A stretch of 19,286 bases of DNA, from NCBI GenBank assembly GCA_964519805.1, contig CAZFKN010000057.1:1-19286 (forward strand), written 5' to 3'. Origin of the DNA: DASQPE01 sp964519805. GTDB lineage: Bacteria > Gemmatimonadota > Gemmatimonadetes > Gemmatimonadales > GWC2-71-9. The notes beneath the pieces are model-generated. The model worked only from the letters and a program-made list of their open reading frames with translations. It ran no database searches and had not been told where the DNA came from. Below are positions 1 through 7,342 of this stretch, one piece after another. Position 1 is the first letter of the stretch. Each line of letters begins with the position of its first letter. The translations under genes and the position numbers were made by a program.

Positions 1-2984
1 TTCCACGCGATGCCGACGTCGTAGAAGAACGCCCCTTCGATCGGCGGAACAGCGCCGGGCAGCTTGCGGAAGATCTGGCGCGTGAGAATCGGGAAGCGAA
101 GCTCGGCCGAGCCCACGGCAAAGCGGGAGCCGATCAGGCGGTCCAGCTCGACGCAGCCGGTCTGCGAGTTGGCGGGCGTAGCCTGAATGACCGCGCACTC
201 GTTCCGATCGTACGAGCCGGACGTGTGTCCCCTCAGGAAGTCCGTGACGCCGATGAAATTCTGGAACTGACCCGCATCCCGTCCGAACCGGCCAAGGAAC
301 AACCCGCGCGTGGCCAGCACGATCGGGCCGGCAATCCTGTCGTAGCGGCGGTAGTCGGCGAGTCCCTGGAAGAAGCGCCAGCCGCCGATCGTCTGGGAGA
401 TCTCGAACCGCGAGCGCCGTCCGGCAAACGGCCCGGTGTAACCGGCGAGCGAGTTGTCGTGCACCAGGGCCAGACGCGGCTGCACGTAGTTGTGCGAGCC
501 CAGCCCGATCTTCTCGATCGACGGCTGGGAGATCAACGGCTGGATGATTTCGTAGACCGCGTCGTCCACGTTCGTGGCCTGCATCCCAAGCTCCACCCGC
601 GAGAACCGGCTGAACGGATACTGGGCGGCCACGAACGCCGAGCGGAACACGAGCCGGCGGATCTGCTGGATGTAGAGCGGCTCGCCGGTGGTCGGATCGG
701 TCGCGAACACGGCGCCGTTGAAGTAGAAGTACGGATCCTGCGACAAGCCCACGGTCCAGTTCAGGCGGTGGGTCAGGTTGGTGTAGGCGGCGATCGCCTG
801 CGCCTCGTCGATCCGGCCGTTCACGGCGAGCCCGAACGCCAGGTTGTGGTTGCCGAGCATGTCGCTCAGCGTAATGGCGCTGCCGCCGTAGATGCCCTGC
901 CCGAAGTTGTCACGCACGTAGCCCACCGACGGCCGCGCGATATAGTCGGCGGAGAAGCCGACCCGGTAGGGCTTGATCGAGAACTCGGCGGTGTCGGGCA
1001 GCGCGTAGTTGGCGGAGTCGAGCAGACGCGCCACGGTGACGGGCGCCACGAACTTGCTTGTATCCGACGCCCGGCCCAGGTCGGCGGACGGGCGGAAGCC
1101 CTTCGAGCTGCGGTAGATCGACCCACCTTCGCCCACCAGCGGGCTCTTGTCGATCTGGGCGATCGTCGTATCGCGCGCCGCCGGCTGGGCCTGTGCCACG
1201 GCCGGGGCGGCGGGGTTGGTCGGCGTGTACGGCTGCCGCTTGAGCGCGCGGGGATTGTCCACCGCGTAGATGTCGTACTTGCCGTTCTCGTAGTAGTTGA
1301 ACGCCAGTCGGTCGGCTCCGTGCGACCAGGAGAGGACCGGCGAGAGCGGGGTGATGCCCTGGGCCCCGGTGTAGAAGTCCGTCAGCTGGTAGACGTCCTT
1401 CGCATCGAAGTCATACAGGAAGATGTTGCTGACACCGTTGCGGTCCGACACGAACGCAATGGAGCGGCCGTCGGGGGCCCACTGGGGGCTCACGTTCTTG
1501 CCCTGCTCCATGTGGGGCAACACCTCGATGGTGCCCGTGTCGAGATGATACAGCGCAATCCGGAAGTTCCCGTACTTGAGCGTCCGGAAATCGGTCTCGG
1601 GACCGCGGTCGGTTGCGAACGCGATGGTCGAGCCGTCCGGCGACCAGACCGGGTGCAGATCGGCGTACTTGTCTTCCGTGAGCCGCTTGAAGCCGGTGCC
1701 GTCCCGATTGACGATGAACAGATCCGACAGGCCGCCGTCGTAGCCCGTAAACACCAGCCGCTGACCGTCGGGGCTCCAGCTCGGAGTGGTGACCCCGTTC
1801 AGCTTGATCGCCATCGACTTGACTTCGGTGTTCCGCGCCACGTCCACGATGACGATGTTGTCCCGCGGCCCGCGCTTGGCGGCGAACGCGAGATAGCGTC
1901 CATCCGGCGACCAGTTGGCCTGCGAGTTGATGAAGCGATACGTCTCGTAGTTGCTCGACTGCGTGGACTTGAGGATCCGCCGCTTGGGCTCGCCGGTCTT
2001 CCCGTCCGCCAGCCACATGTCCACGAAGTACCAGTCGCGCTCGCCGAAGTAGACGACCTGGCTGCCGTCGGGTGACAGCGCAGGGGCGAGGTGCAGCGTG
2101 CCCTTGTCCCGCTTCTCGGTGAGCAGCTCCTGGGAGATGGCGCGCGCGCGCGCGCGCGACCCGACCTCGGGGAGATACTTGGCCTGGACGGCGTCACGCC
2201 ACTGGGTCGAGAGCTGCGGCAGGGTCAGGCCCGTCACCCGCTTGAACGACGCCTCGATACCGCCCTGCGTCGACCCGCGCAGGATCTCGCCGATGGCTTC
2301 GTCGCCCCAGCGCTCGCCGATGTACGCCCAGAGCGCGTGCCCGAACCGGTAGGGGAAGATCCGCGGATCGTAGGTGAGCTGCTCGATGGTGGGCAGCTTG
2401 TTTTCGAGGGCCGCGTCCCGGAGCCACATCGCCGTCTCCGGATTCACCGGACCGAGCGACATGTATTCGGCCATGCCCTCCATGAACCAGAGTGGCGGCT
2501 GCACCTGGAGCACGCCCTGCAGGGCCGAGCCCCCGCGGCCGCTGGAGAAGACGTCCAGCTGGAACTGGTGCGTCATTTCGTGCGACAGCACGTGGTCGAT
2601 GTCGGCGTACGACCCCGTCAGCGGCATGATGTTGCGCTGCTTGAAGAAGTCGGTGAAGCCGCCGGTGCCCTCGCCCACGTCGCCGGGGGTGGTATTGGTC
2701 TGGGAGAAGTCGGAGTGGGAGGCGTAGAGAATGATGGCCTTCCGCTCCTTGAAGCGGTGGCCGAGGATCTTCGACATCCGGGCGTAGGAGCGCTCGGCGA
2801 TGCGCGCCGCGTCCATCGCCGCCTCCCGCTCGACCGGGTAGAAGTGGACGTCGAAATGCTCGGTCTGGATGATCTTCCAGTCGAACGACTCGTACTGAAC
2901 CTTGTTCTGGCCGAAGTACTGGGCCGACAAGAGCGCTGGCGTGCCGAGCGCGAGGGCGAGCACCGCCCCGCAGCGTCGAAGCAT
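1..2984 (-). CDS. Exported peptidase-MA-like metalloprotease / TolB-type propeller / BamA-like outer-membrane barrel protein (C-terminus off window)
   Basis: An open frame starts at the ATG at 2984 and runs off the left edge without a stop (about 994 residues visible). The N-terminus looks like a Sec signal peptide: RR, a hydrophobic AVLALALGTPALLSA stretch, then Q. A zinc-protease signature HEMTH lies at residues 135-139, followed by WFMEGMAEY with E169 as the likely third metal ligand; this is the peptidase MA (gluzincin) pattern. From about residue 295 to 570 there are at least five PD40/TolB-like blades (SPDG, WSPDG, WAPDG motifs). From about 640 to the edge the sequence resembles a D15/Omp85 barrel, with SAELRFPI and EGAFFYDVGIAW near the edge. 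I infer an outer-membrane protein with a periplasmic or surface protease and propeller. It follows rsfS by 14 bp, so it is probably last in that operon. Substrate unknown. The architecture is clear; protease activity is inferred only from the motif. Confidence 0.85.
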   Translation of the reverse strand, partial: MLRRCGAVLALALGTPALLSAQYFGQNKVQYESFDWKIIQTEHFDVHFYPVEREAAMDAARIAERSYARMSKILGHRFKERKAIILYASHSDFSQTNTTPGDVGEGTGGFTDFFKQRNIMPLTGSYADIDHVLSHEMTHQFQLDVFSSGRGGSALQGVLQVQPPLWFMEGMAEYMSLGPVNPETAMWLRDAALENKLPTIEQLTYDPRIFPYRFGHALWAYIGERWGDEAIGEILRGSTQGGIEASFKRVTGLTLPQLSTQWRDAVQAKYLPEVGSRARARAISQELLTEKRDKGTLHLAPALSPDGSQVVYFGERDWYFVDMWLADGKTGEPKRRILKSTQSSNYETYRFINSQANWSPDGRYLAFAAKRGPRDNIVIVDVARNTEVKSMAIKLNGVTTPSWSPDGQRLVFTGYDGGLSDLFIVNRDGTGFKRLTEDKYADLHPVWSPDGSTIAFATDRGPETDFRTLKYGNFRIALYHLDTGTIEVLPHMEQGKNVSPQWAPDGRSIAFVSDRNGVSNIFLYDFDAKDVYQLTDFYTGAQGITPLSPVLSWSHGADRLAFNYYENGKYDIYAVDNPRALKRQPYTPTNPAAPAVAQAQPAARDTTIAQIDKSPLVGEGGSIYRSSKGFRPSADLGRASDTSKFVAPVTVARLLDSANYALPDTAEFSIKPYRVGFSADYIARPSVGYVRDNFGQGIYGGSAITLSDMLGNHNLAFGLAVNGRIDEAQAIAAYTNLTHRLNWTVGLSQDPYFYFNGAVFATDPTTGEPLYIQQIRRLVFRSAFVAAQYPFSRFSRVELGMQATNVDDAVYEIIQPLISQPSIEKIGLGSHNYVQPRLALVHDNSLAGYTGPFAGRRSRFEISQTIGGWRFFQGLADYRRYDRIAGPIVLATRGLFLGRFGRDAGQFQNFIGVTDFLRGHTSGSYDRNECAVIQATPANSQTGCVELDRLIGSRFAVGSAELRFPILTRQIFRKLPGAVPPIEGAFFYDVGIAW
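2140..2158. repeat. Alternating GC dinucleotide tract inside a coding region
   Basis: A run of nine CG units preceded by G (19 bases of perfect purine/pyrimidine alternation) encodes an RARARA segment at the junction between the protease and propeller parts of the protein. Such tracts are prone to slippage and can adopt Z-DNA. The reading frame stays open on both sides, so there is no sign of a frameshift here. Confidence 0.8.
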
Positions 2985-2998
2985 AGACGAGACCCCGC

Positions 2999-3358
2999 TT
3001 ACGACGACCGGATCAGAAGCTCCGGGGCGTCTCCCCAGAGCCGCTCCAATTGATAGAATGCGCGGGTCTCCGGGTGGAAGAGATGAATCACGAAATCCAC
3101 GAAATCGATGAGTACCCACCGTCCCCCCAAACCTTCCACGTGGTGCGTCCGATGGCCGCCGCGACCCAACCGCTCCACGACATGCTCGGCGATGCCCCGG
3201 ACGTGCGCGTCGGACGTGCCCGACGCGATCACGAAATAATCGGTGGCGTCGCTCAGCCCGCGGAGATCCAGCACTACCGGGTGGATCCCCTTCAGGTCGT
3301 CGATCGCCTCGAGCGCCAGCCGCAGCGCCTCGGGCATCCGCGGGGTCACCCCCGCCAC
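2999..3358 (-). CDS. rsfS: Ribosomal silencing factor RsfS (Iojap/YbeB family)
   Basis: The protein is 119 aa from a GTG at 3358, close to the ~105-120 aa usual for the family. It has the family core: AIDDLKG, VVLDLRG, then DATDYFVIASGTSDAHVRGI, and a C-terminal block with VDFVIHLFHPETRAFYQLERLW. RsfS binds L14 (uL14) on the 50S subunit and blocks subunit joining during starvation. Start choice is uncertain. The GTG at 3358 overlaps the upstream gene by 13 bp; a GTG at 3349 overlaps its stop as GTGA, a classic coupled start; an ATG lies at 3337. All three keep the conserved core. It sits between the DhaL–DegV fusion and the exported protease gene in one minus-strand run, a sensible neighbour for the S6/S18/L9 genes upstream. 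Function call is firm, start is not. Confidence 0.92.
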   Translation of the reverse strand: MAGVTPRMPEALRLALEAIDDLKGIHPVVLDLRGLSDATDYFVIASGTSDAHVRGIAEHVVERLGRGGHRTHHVEGLGGRWVLIDFVDFVIHLFHPETRAFYQLERLWGDAPELLIRSS

Positions 3359-5208
3359 CCGTCGCTCACGCGGCCGTGCTCGAGCCGGGTCGGCGTGCCG
3401 TCCTCCACCTGGTAAAAGACTCCCCAGGCGCCCTCGCCCACGTGCGTGCCCAGCACGCCGGTGGCCAGGGAAACGAAACAGTCTCGCGGACGGTAGGCCG
3501 CCACCAGGGCCGTGCGGAGCCGCTCGGCCGCCTCCGGGGCTTCGGCATGGGCCACGCCGAAGCGTATCACCTTGGGGCGCGGTGTGAGCCGCCGCTCCAG
3601 CAGCGACAGCACCCGGGGTACCACGTTCTCGCGCCCCCGCACCCGGTCCACCGGCACCACGCGCCCGTCCTCGTCCAGCGACAGGATCGGCTTCACGTCC
3701 AGCATGCCCGCGAGCCAGGCCTTGCCCCGCGTGACCCGGCCGGACCGGAGCAGATTGTCGTACCGGTCCACCGTGACGAAGACGCCCGACTGCTCCCGGA
3801 CCCGCTCCAGCTCGGCCACGATGTCCGCCGCCCGCCAGCCCGATTCGGCGAGCTCGGCCGCGCGGAGCGCCAGCATGCCGAGTCCCAGCGACACCGTGCG
3901 GGTATTGACGACGTGGACGTGCTCCAGGCCGGCCGCCTTGGCCGCCGCCTTGCCCGATTGATACGTGCCCGAGAGCGCGCCCGACAGCGTGAGGGCCACG
4001 ACCTCCGCCGCTTCGCCGAGCGCGTCGCGGAGCACGCGCACGAACTCGGCCGGTGTCGGCTGCGAGGTGGTCGGCAGATCCTTGGCGATCCGGAGCCGCC
4101 GGTAGAAGTCCTCCGGCCTCAGTTCTACGCGATCGCGAAGGCTTTCGTTGCCGAACATCACCTGCAGCGGCACCATCGCGATATGGTGCCGGTCGAGCAC
4201 CGCGTCCGTGAGATCGGCCGAGCTGTCCGCCACCACCGCGACCGGCCGCCGCTCGCCATGGGAGAGGCGCCGGTGCTGCGCCCGCATGTCCTCGGCCTTC
4301 GTCGTCTCGATCCGTCCCCAGCGCTCGGCATAACTAAAGACGGCCTCGGGCGTGTCGGTGTGCACATGGACCTTGAGCACGTCCGCCAGCACCGCCACCT
4401 GCACCGATCCGCCGAAGTTGTGCATGGCCGCCCGCACTTCGTTGGCCGGCGGCAGCTGTGCCCCGCGCACCAGGACTTCGGTGCAGTACTGGAAGTCCCG
4501 CTCGGCTGCCACCTCGACCAGGGCCGCCGCGAACGCGGCGGCGGACGCCGCGCCGGCCGAATCGGGCTCAGCGGGGAGGATCGGGTCGCCCTCGATGAAT
4601 CGTACCACCCCTTCCAGCATCCGGACGAATCCCTTGCCGCCGGCGTCCACGACCCCCGCCTCCTTCAGGACCGCCATCAGCTCCGGCGTGCGGGCCAGCG
4701 AAACCTCCGCCTCGGCGAGCAGCCGAGCCATGAACTCGCCCACGTCCCCGGAGTCGGCGGCGGCGCGCTCGGCGGCCGCGGCCGCTTCCCGCGCGACCGT
4801 GAGGATCGTGCCCTCGCGCGGGTCGTCGAGCGACTCGTAGAGGCGGTCCGCGCCCCGACGAAGCCCCGCCGCGATATCGCGGGTCGACGCGTGCTCGCGG
4901 TCGCCGAGCGCTTCGGCGAAGCCCATGAGGAAGTGGGCCAGCATCATGCCGGAGTTGCCGCGGGCACCGAGCACGGCGGCGCGGGCCGCGGCGCGAGCGG
5001 TCTCCGGAAGCGGCGCGTCGCCGAGCGCGCGGAGCGCGTCGGCGACGGAACGGAGCGTCAGGCTGAAGTTGGTGCCGGTATCGCCGTCCGGGACCGGGAA
5101 GACGTTGATCCGGTTGATCTCGTCTCGCCCCGCCGCCACCCAGTCGGCCGCCGCGAGGAACGAGCGCGTCAGCCGGGGCCCGTCGACGTAGGCGATGCCC
5201 ACCGTCAT
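3346..5208 (-). CDS. DhaL–DegV fusion protein (FakA–FakB-like fatty acid kinase)
   Basis: I place the start at the ATG at 5208 (MTVGIAYVDG), 7 bp after the rplI stop; an upstream in-frame ATG at 5361 lies inside rplI and adds non-conserved sequence. The 620-aa protein joins two families. Residues 1-205 are a DhaL/DAK2 nucleotide-binding domain with PVPDGDTGTN (38-47) and GARGNSGM (81-88). Residues 235-320 match the FakA middle domain, with C242 and H281/H283 (VHVHTD) resembling the Cys/His metal site known in FakA. Residues 323-610 are a DegV (FakB) lipid-binding domain with VADSSADL, TSQPTPAEF and LSGALSGTYQSG. In Firmicutes FakA phosphorylates FakB-bound fatty acids to acyl-phosphate for phospholipid synthesis; here kinase and carrier appear to be one chain. 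Ligand identity is inferred. Related DAK2–DegV fusions probably exist elsewhere, so novelty is moderate. Confidence 0.88.
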   Translation of the reverse strand: MTVGIAYVDGPRLTRSFLAAADWVAAGRDEINRINVFPVPDGDTGTNFSLTLRSVADALRALGDAPLPETARAAARAAVLGARGNSGMMLAHFLMGFAEALGDREHASTRDIAAGLRRGADRLYESLDDPREGTILTVAREAAAAAERAAADSGDVGEFMARLLAEAEVSLARTPELMAVLKEAGVVDAGGKGFVRMLEGVVRFIEGDPILPAEPDSAGAASAAAFAAALVEVAAERDFQYCTEVLVRGAQLPPANEVRAAMHNFGGSVQVAVLADVLKVHVHTDTPEAVFSYAERWGRIETTKAEDMRAQHRRLSHGERRPVAVVADSSADLTDAVLDRHHIAMVPLQVMFGNESLRDRVELRPEDFYRRLRIAKDLPTTSQPTPAEFVRVLRDALGEAAEVVALTLSGALSGTYQSGKAAAKAAGLEHVHVVNTRTVSLGLGMLALRAAELAESGWRAADIVAELERVREQSGVFVTVDRYDNLLRSGRVTRGKAWLAGMLDVKPILSLDEDGRVVPVDRVRGRENVVPRVLSLLERRLTPRPKVIRFGVAHAEAPEAAERLRTALVAAYRPRDCFVSLATGVLGTHVGEGAWGVFYQVEDGTPTRLEHGRVSDGWRG

Positions 5209-5215
5209 CGCCAGG

Positions 5216-5662
5216 CTACTCGGCGACCACCTGTACCCGGACTTCGGCATGGACCTCGGGATGCAGCCGGATCGCCACCGTGTGGGAGCCCAGCGTCTTG
5301 ATCGGGTGCTCCAGCTCGATCCGGCGGCGATCGACCTGGATCTGTTGTTTGGCCAGCGCATCCGCGACGTCCTGCGCCGTCACCGAGCCGAAGAGCTTGC
5401 CTTCCTCGCCCGCCTTGCCGGTGAGCGTCACGTTCGCCGCCGCCAGGCGCGCCGCGAACGCCTGGGCCTCCACCTTGTCGGCCTCGAGCCGCGTGGTGCG
5501 GGCCTTGGTCTCCGCCGCGATCCGCTTCTTGTTGCTTTCGCTGGCCTCGTACGCCAGCCCTTTCGGCAGCAGAAAGTTGCGGGCGTAACCCGGTCGCACG
5601 CGTACCAGCTCGCCGGCTTTGCCCAGCGACCTCACGTCCTCACGCAGGATGACTTCGATCAT
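5216..5662 (-). CDS. rplI: 50S ribosomal protein L9 (bL9)
   Basis: 148 aa, the normal length for bL9. The N-terminal domain (1-50) contains the family signature GKAGELVRVRPGYARNFLLP, followed by the long charged connecting helix (about 45-75) and a C-terminal domain (80-148) with GKLFGSVTAQDV and HPIKTLGSHTVAIRLHPEV. L9 binds 23S rRNA domain V near the L1 stalk and affects frame maintenance. Its ATG overlaps the stop of the upstream DUF2232 gene as ATGA (4-bp overlap), indicating translational coupling. It lies in an S6–S18–DUF2232–L9 order, similar to the order in Firmicutes, where a DUF2232 (YybS-like) gene also lies near rplI. Confidence 0.98.
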   Translation of the reverse strand: MIEVILREDVRSLGKAGELVRVRPGYARNFLLPKGLAYEASESNKKRIAAETKARTTRLEADKVEAQAFAARLAAANVTLTGKAGEEGKLFGSVTAQDVADALAKQQIQVDRRRIELEHPIKTLGSHTVAIRLHPEVHAEVRVQVVAE

Positions 5663-6618
5663 CGGTCGAATCCTCCGGTAGCGGGCGACGCAGGGCGTCG
5701 CCGGAAATCTAGCCAGGTGTCCGCGAGGCCGAGGAGCGTCAGGCCCCCGACCACGAACGGCAGTAGAAACAGGGCGACGACGGTCACGAAGGCTGTGGTG
5801 ACCCGGGGCAGCCGGCCGGCCCCCGCCCCTACGACCGCCAGGCCGCGGACTGCGTACAGCCCCATCGCCACGAGCAGCAGGTTACCGCCGGCGTCGTGAA
5901 TGTCGGGAGGCGTGTGCAACAGCACCAGCGCGAGGCCGACGACGGGCAGCCAGACCGCCTGATCGCTGAACCGGAACGTGGCGAACGGCGCCGGCGGATC
6001 GCCCAGCGGCCGCTTTGCGATCCGGTGATACAGCCACCAGCCGAGCACGACGCCGGCGAGCGCGTTCAGGAACAGGAGCGCCGGCATGAGCGTCGCCCAT
6101 GTCGGCGCCCCGTCGGCCAGCTGGCGGAGCAGGTCGCCGGTGTCCTGGCCGCCGGCGGTATCCGCTTGCCGCGCCAGGTCGGTGAAGGACCGGGCCACCT
6201 CGCGGGCCAGCTCGGTCTTGAGCTCATGCCAGTCCAGCCGCAGCGCCACGCACCAGAGCACCAGCGCCACCGAGGCGAGGCCCAGCGCGGCGACCGCCCT
6301 GCGGAAGAGCGGCGCCCGCCACGCCAGCGAGATCGCCACGAACGCGCCGGTCACGAGCACCCCGCCGGCCCGTAACAGTTGCTCCGCAATGCCTCCGACC
6401 GGCTCGAGCCAGGCGCCGAGCCAGATGGTCGCCAACCCGAGCCAAGCCCATTCCCGGAATGTCGAAGGCCGCGAGAAGGCCAGCATGCCCGCCAGCGGTC
6501 CGAGCAGGAATGCGGGCGGGGCGAGGAAGAGGTAGGCGAGCGCGACCAGAAGCGGGCCAAGGGTTCCCCGGCCCGTCGGCCGCGCCGCCCCCGGCCCCGC
6601 CGCGCCGAGCTGCGTCAG
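5659..6618 (-). CDS. DUF2232 (YybS-like) multispanning membrane protein
   Basis: The protein is about 319 aa, rich in hydrophobic helices; I count roughly eight membrane segments (for example LLVALAYLFLAPPAFLLGPL, ALGLASVALVLWCVAL, LLFLNALAGVVLGWWLY, AVWLPVVGLALVLLHT). Between helices 4 and 5 is a periplasmic/cytosolic loop rich in charged residues. The pattern LLFLNALAGVVLGWWLYHR plus F-RF-D-W/PVV near the C-terminus fits the DUF2232 family, commonly encoded near rpsR/rplI; function unknown. The start is problematic: the frame is open from inside rpsR, but no ATG/GTG/TTG lies between the rpsR stop and the first helix. I use CTG at 6618, which overlaps the rpsR stop; the next standard codon is the ATG at 6486, which would delete the first helix. 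Stop overlaps rplI as ATGA. Confidence 0.8.
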   Translation of the reverse strand: MTQLGAAGPGAARPTGRGTLGPLLVALAYLFLAPPAFLLGPLAGMLAFSRPSTFREWAWLGLATIWLGAWLEPVGGIAEQLLRAGGVLVTGAFVAISLAWRAPLFRRAVAALGLASVALVLWCVALRLDWHELKTELAREVARSFTDLARQADTAGGQDTGDLLRQLADGAPTWATLMPALLFLNALAGVVLGWWLYHRIAKRPLGDPPAPFATFRFSDQAVWLPVVGLALVLLHTPPDIHDAGGNLLLVAMGLYAVRGLAVVGAGAGRLPRVTTAFVTVVALFLLPFVVGGLTLLGLADTWLDFRRRPASPATGGFDR

Positions 6619-6836
6619 CCGCCGAAGCCCTTGATGTAGGGCAGAAGCGCGAGCTGGCGAGCCCGCTTGATCGCGGTGCTGAGCTGGCGCTGATGCCGCG
6701 CGCACGTCCCGGAGAGCCGGCTCGGCAGGATCTTGCCGCGCTCGGTCAGGAACCGCTGGAGTGTGCGCTCGTCCTTGTAATCCACGATGCGGACGCCCGA
6801 CTCGCAGATGGCGCAAGTCTTCTGGGGGCGCCTCAT
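6615..6836 (-). CDS. rpsR: 30S ribosomal protein S18 (bS18), zinc-binding type
   Basis: 73 aa, typical for bS18. It shows KILPSRLSGTCARHQRQLSTAIKRARQLALLPY, the conserved rRNA-binding helix region (described by position: residues 35-67). C8, C11, C45 and H48 form the CxxC…CxxH arrangement of the zinc-containing paralogue. S18 heterodimerises with S6 on the platform of the 30S subunit. The ATG overlaps the rpsF stop as ATGA. Unlike many bacteria, no ssb or priB gene lies between S6 and S18 here. Confidence 0.98.
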   Translation of the reverse strand: MRRPQKTCAICESGVRIVDYKDERTLQRFLTERGKILPSRLSGTCARHQRQLSTAIKRARQLALLPYIKGFGG

Positions 6837-7174
6837 TCGTCGTCCTCCTCGTCGCTCTTGCCGGCGGTGACGGGCACCGGCTGCGCGCCTTCGTTCACAA
6901 CCACGAGAAAGCGCAGCACGCTCTCGTCGAGCTTGATGGCACGCTCGAACTCCGGCAGCGCGGCGCCGCCGGTGTCGAACTTGGAGACGACGTAGTATCC
7001 GGTCTCGTGCTTCTTGATCGGATAGGCGAGGGTACGCTTGCCCCAGTGGGACACCTGGGGGGGCTCCGCCCCGGGCTGCTGGATGAGCGCATGGAACCGA
7101 GCGAGGTGCTCGTTGATGGCGGCCTCTTCGAGCGCACTGTCGAAGATGTAGACCACCTCGTACTGGCGGGTCAT
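6833..7174 (-). CDS. rpsF: 30S ribosomal protein S6 (bS6)
   Basis: 113 aa from the ATG at 7174. I chose this start because AAAGGA sits 7 nt upstream and because the protein then begins MTRQYEVVYIF, the usual bS6 start; the frame extends further upstream but with non-conserved residues. Conserved parts: WGKRTLAYPIKKHETGYYVV and the C-terminal LDESVLRFLVV. The tail is acidic (SDEEDDE), as in S6 proteins that are targets of RimK-type glutamylation in some bacteria. First gene of the rpsF–rpsR–DUF2232–rplI run, with a plausible promoter about 70 nt upstream. Confidence 0.97.
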   Translation of the reverse strand: MTRQYEVVYIFDSALEEAAINEHLARFHALIQQPGAEPPQVSHWGKRTLAYPIKKHETGYYVVSKFDTGGAALPEFERAIKLDESVLRFLVVVNEGAQPVPVTAGKSDEEDDE

Positions 7175-7196
7175 GTCACCGTCCTTTGGTCTGATC

Positions 7197-7217
7197 GCCC
7201 CGACCCTGGTGTGGGGC
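7197..7217 (-). promoter_or_regulatory. Hairpin in the rpsF 5' leader (possible S6 autoregulatory element)
   Basis: GCCCC and GGGGC arms (5 bp) enclose an 11-nt loop in the leader between the predicted promoter and the rpsF Shine–Dalgarno. S6:S18 autoregulatory leaders are known in many phyla, but I cannot recognise the diagnostic CCG-containing motif here, so this is only a candidate structure. Confidence 0.25.
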
Positions 7218-7244
7218 CGAGGAGGGAAGTTGTTGGCGCGCGGA

Positions 7245-7274
7245 AGTATAGGCACCTCCGCCGGATCGCGCCAG
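7245..7274 (-). promoter_or_regulatory. Candidate sigma-70 promoter for the rpsF operon
   Basis: On the minus strand TATACT (7250-7245) matches the -10 consensus in five of six positions, with a poor -35 (CTGGCG, 7274-7269) 18 bp upstream. It lies about 70 bp before the rpsF ATG in the 168-bp ychF–rpsF spacer, the expected place for a new transcription start. Confidence 0.45.
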
Positions 7275-7342
7275 CCTCCCGCCAGCCCTCGCCGGAGGCG
7301 GGCCGGTGTGCGGAGAGTAAGGGAGGCGTAGCCGCGGCCACC

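Noticed and set aside
225..2075. Long plus-strand open frame (616 aa) opposite the protease/barrel gene, and similar long ones at 3376-5301, 6761-8776 and 8443-9858
   Set aside because: They are antisense shadows of real minus-strand genes in GC-rich DNA; their translations are Arg/Gly/Val/His-rich with no recognisable motif and they run across several real gene boundaries.
5209..5361. 51-residue N-terminal extension of the DhaL–DegV fusion
   Set aside because: Lies entirely within rplI and is not family-like; the ATG at 5208 gives the expected DhaL N-terminus.
7274..7299. GCCTCC/GGAGGC hairpin after ychF as an intrinsic terminator
   Set aside because: Long 14-base loop and no T tract on the minus strand; not convincing.
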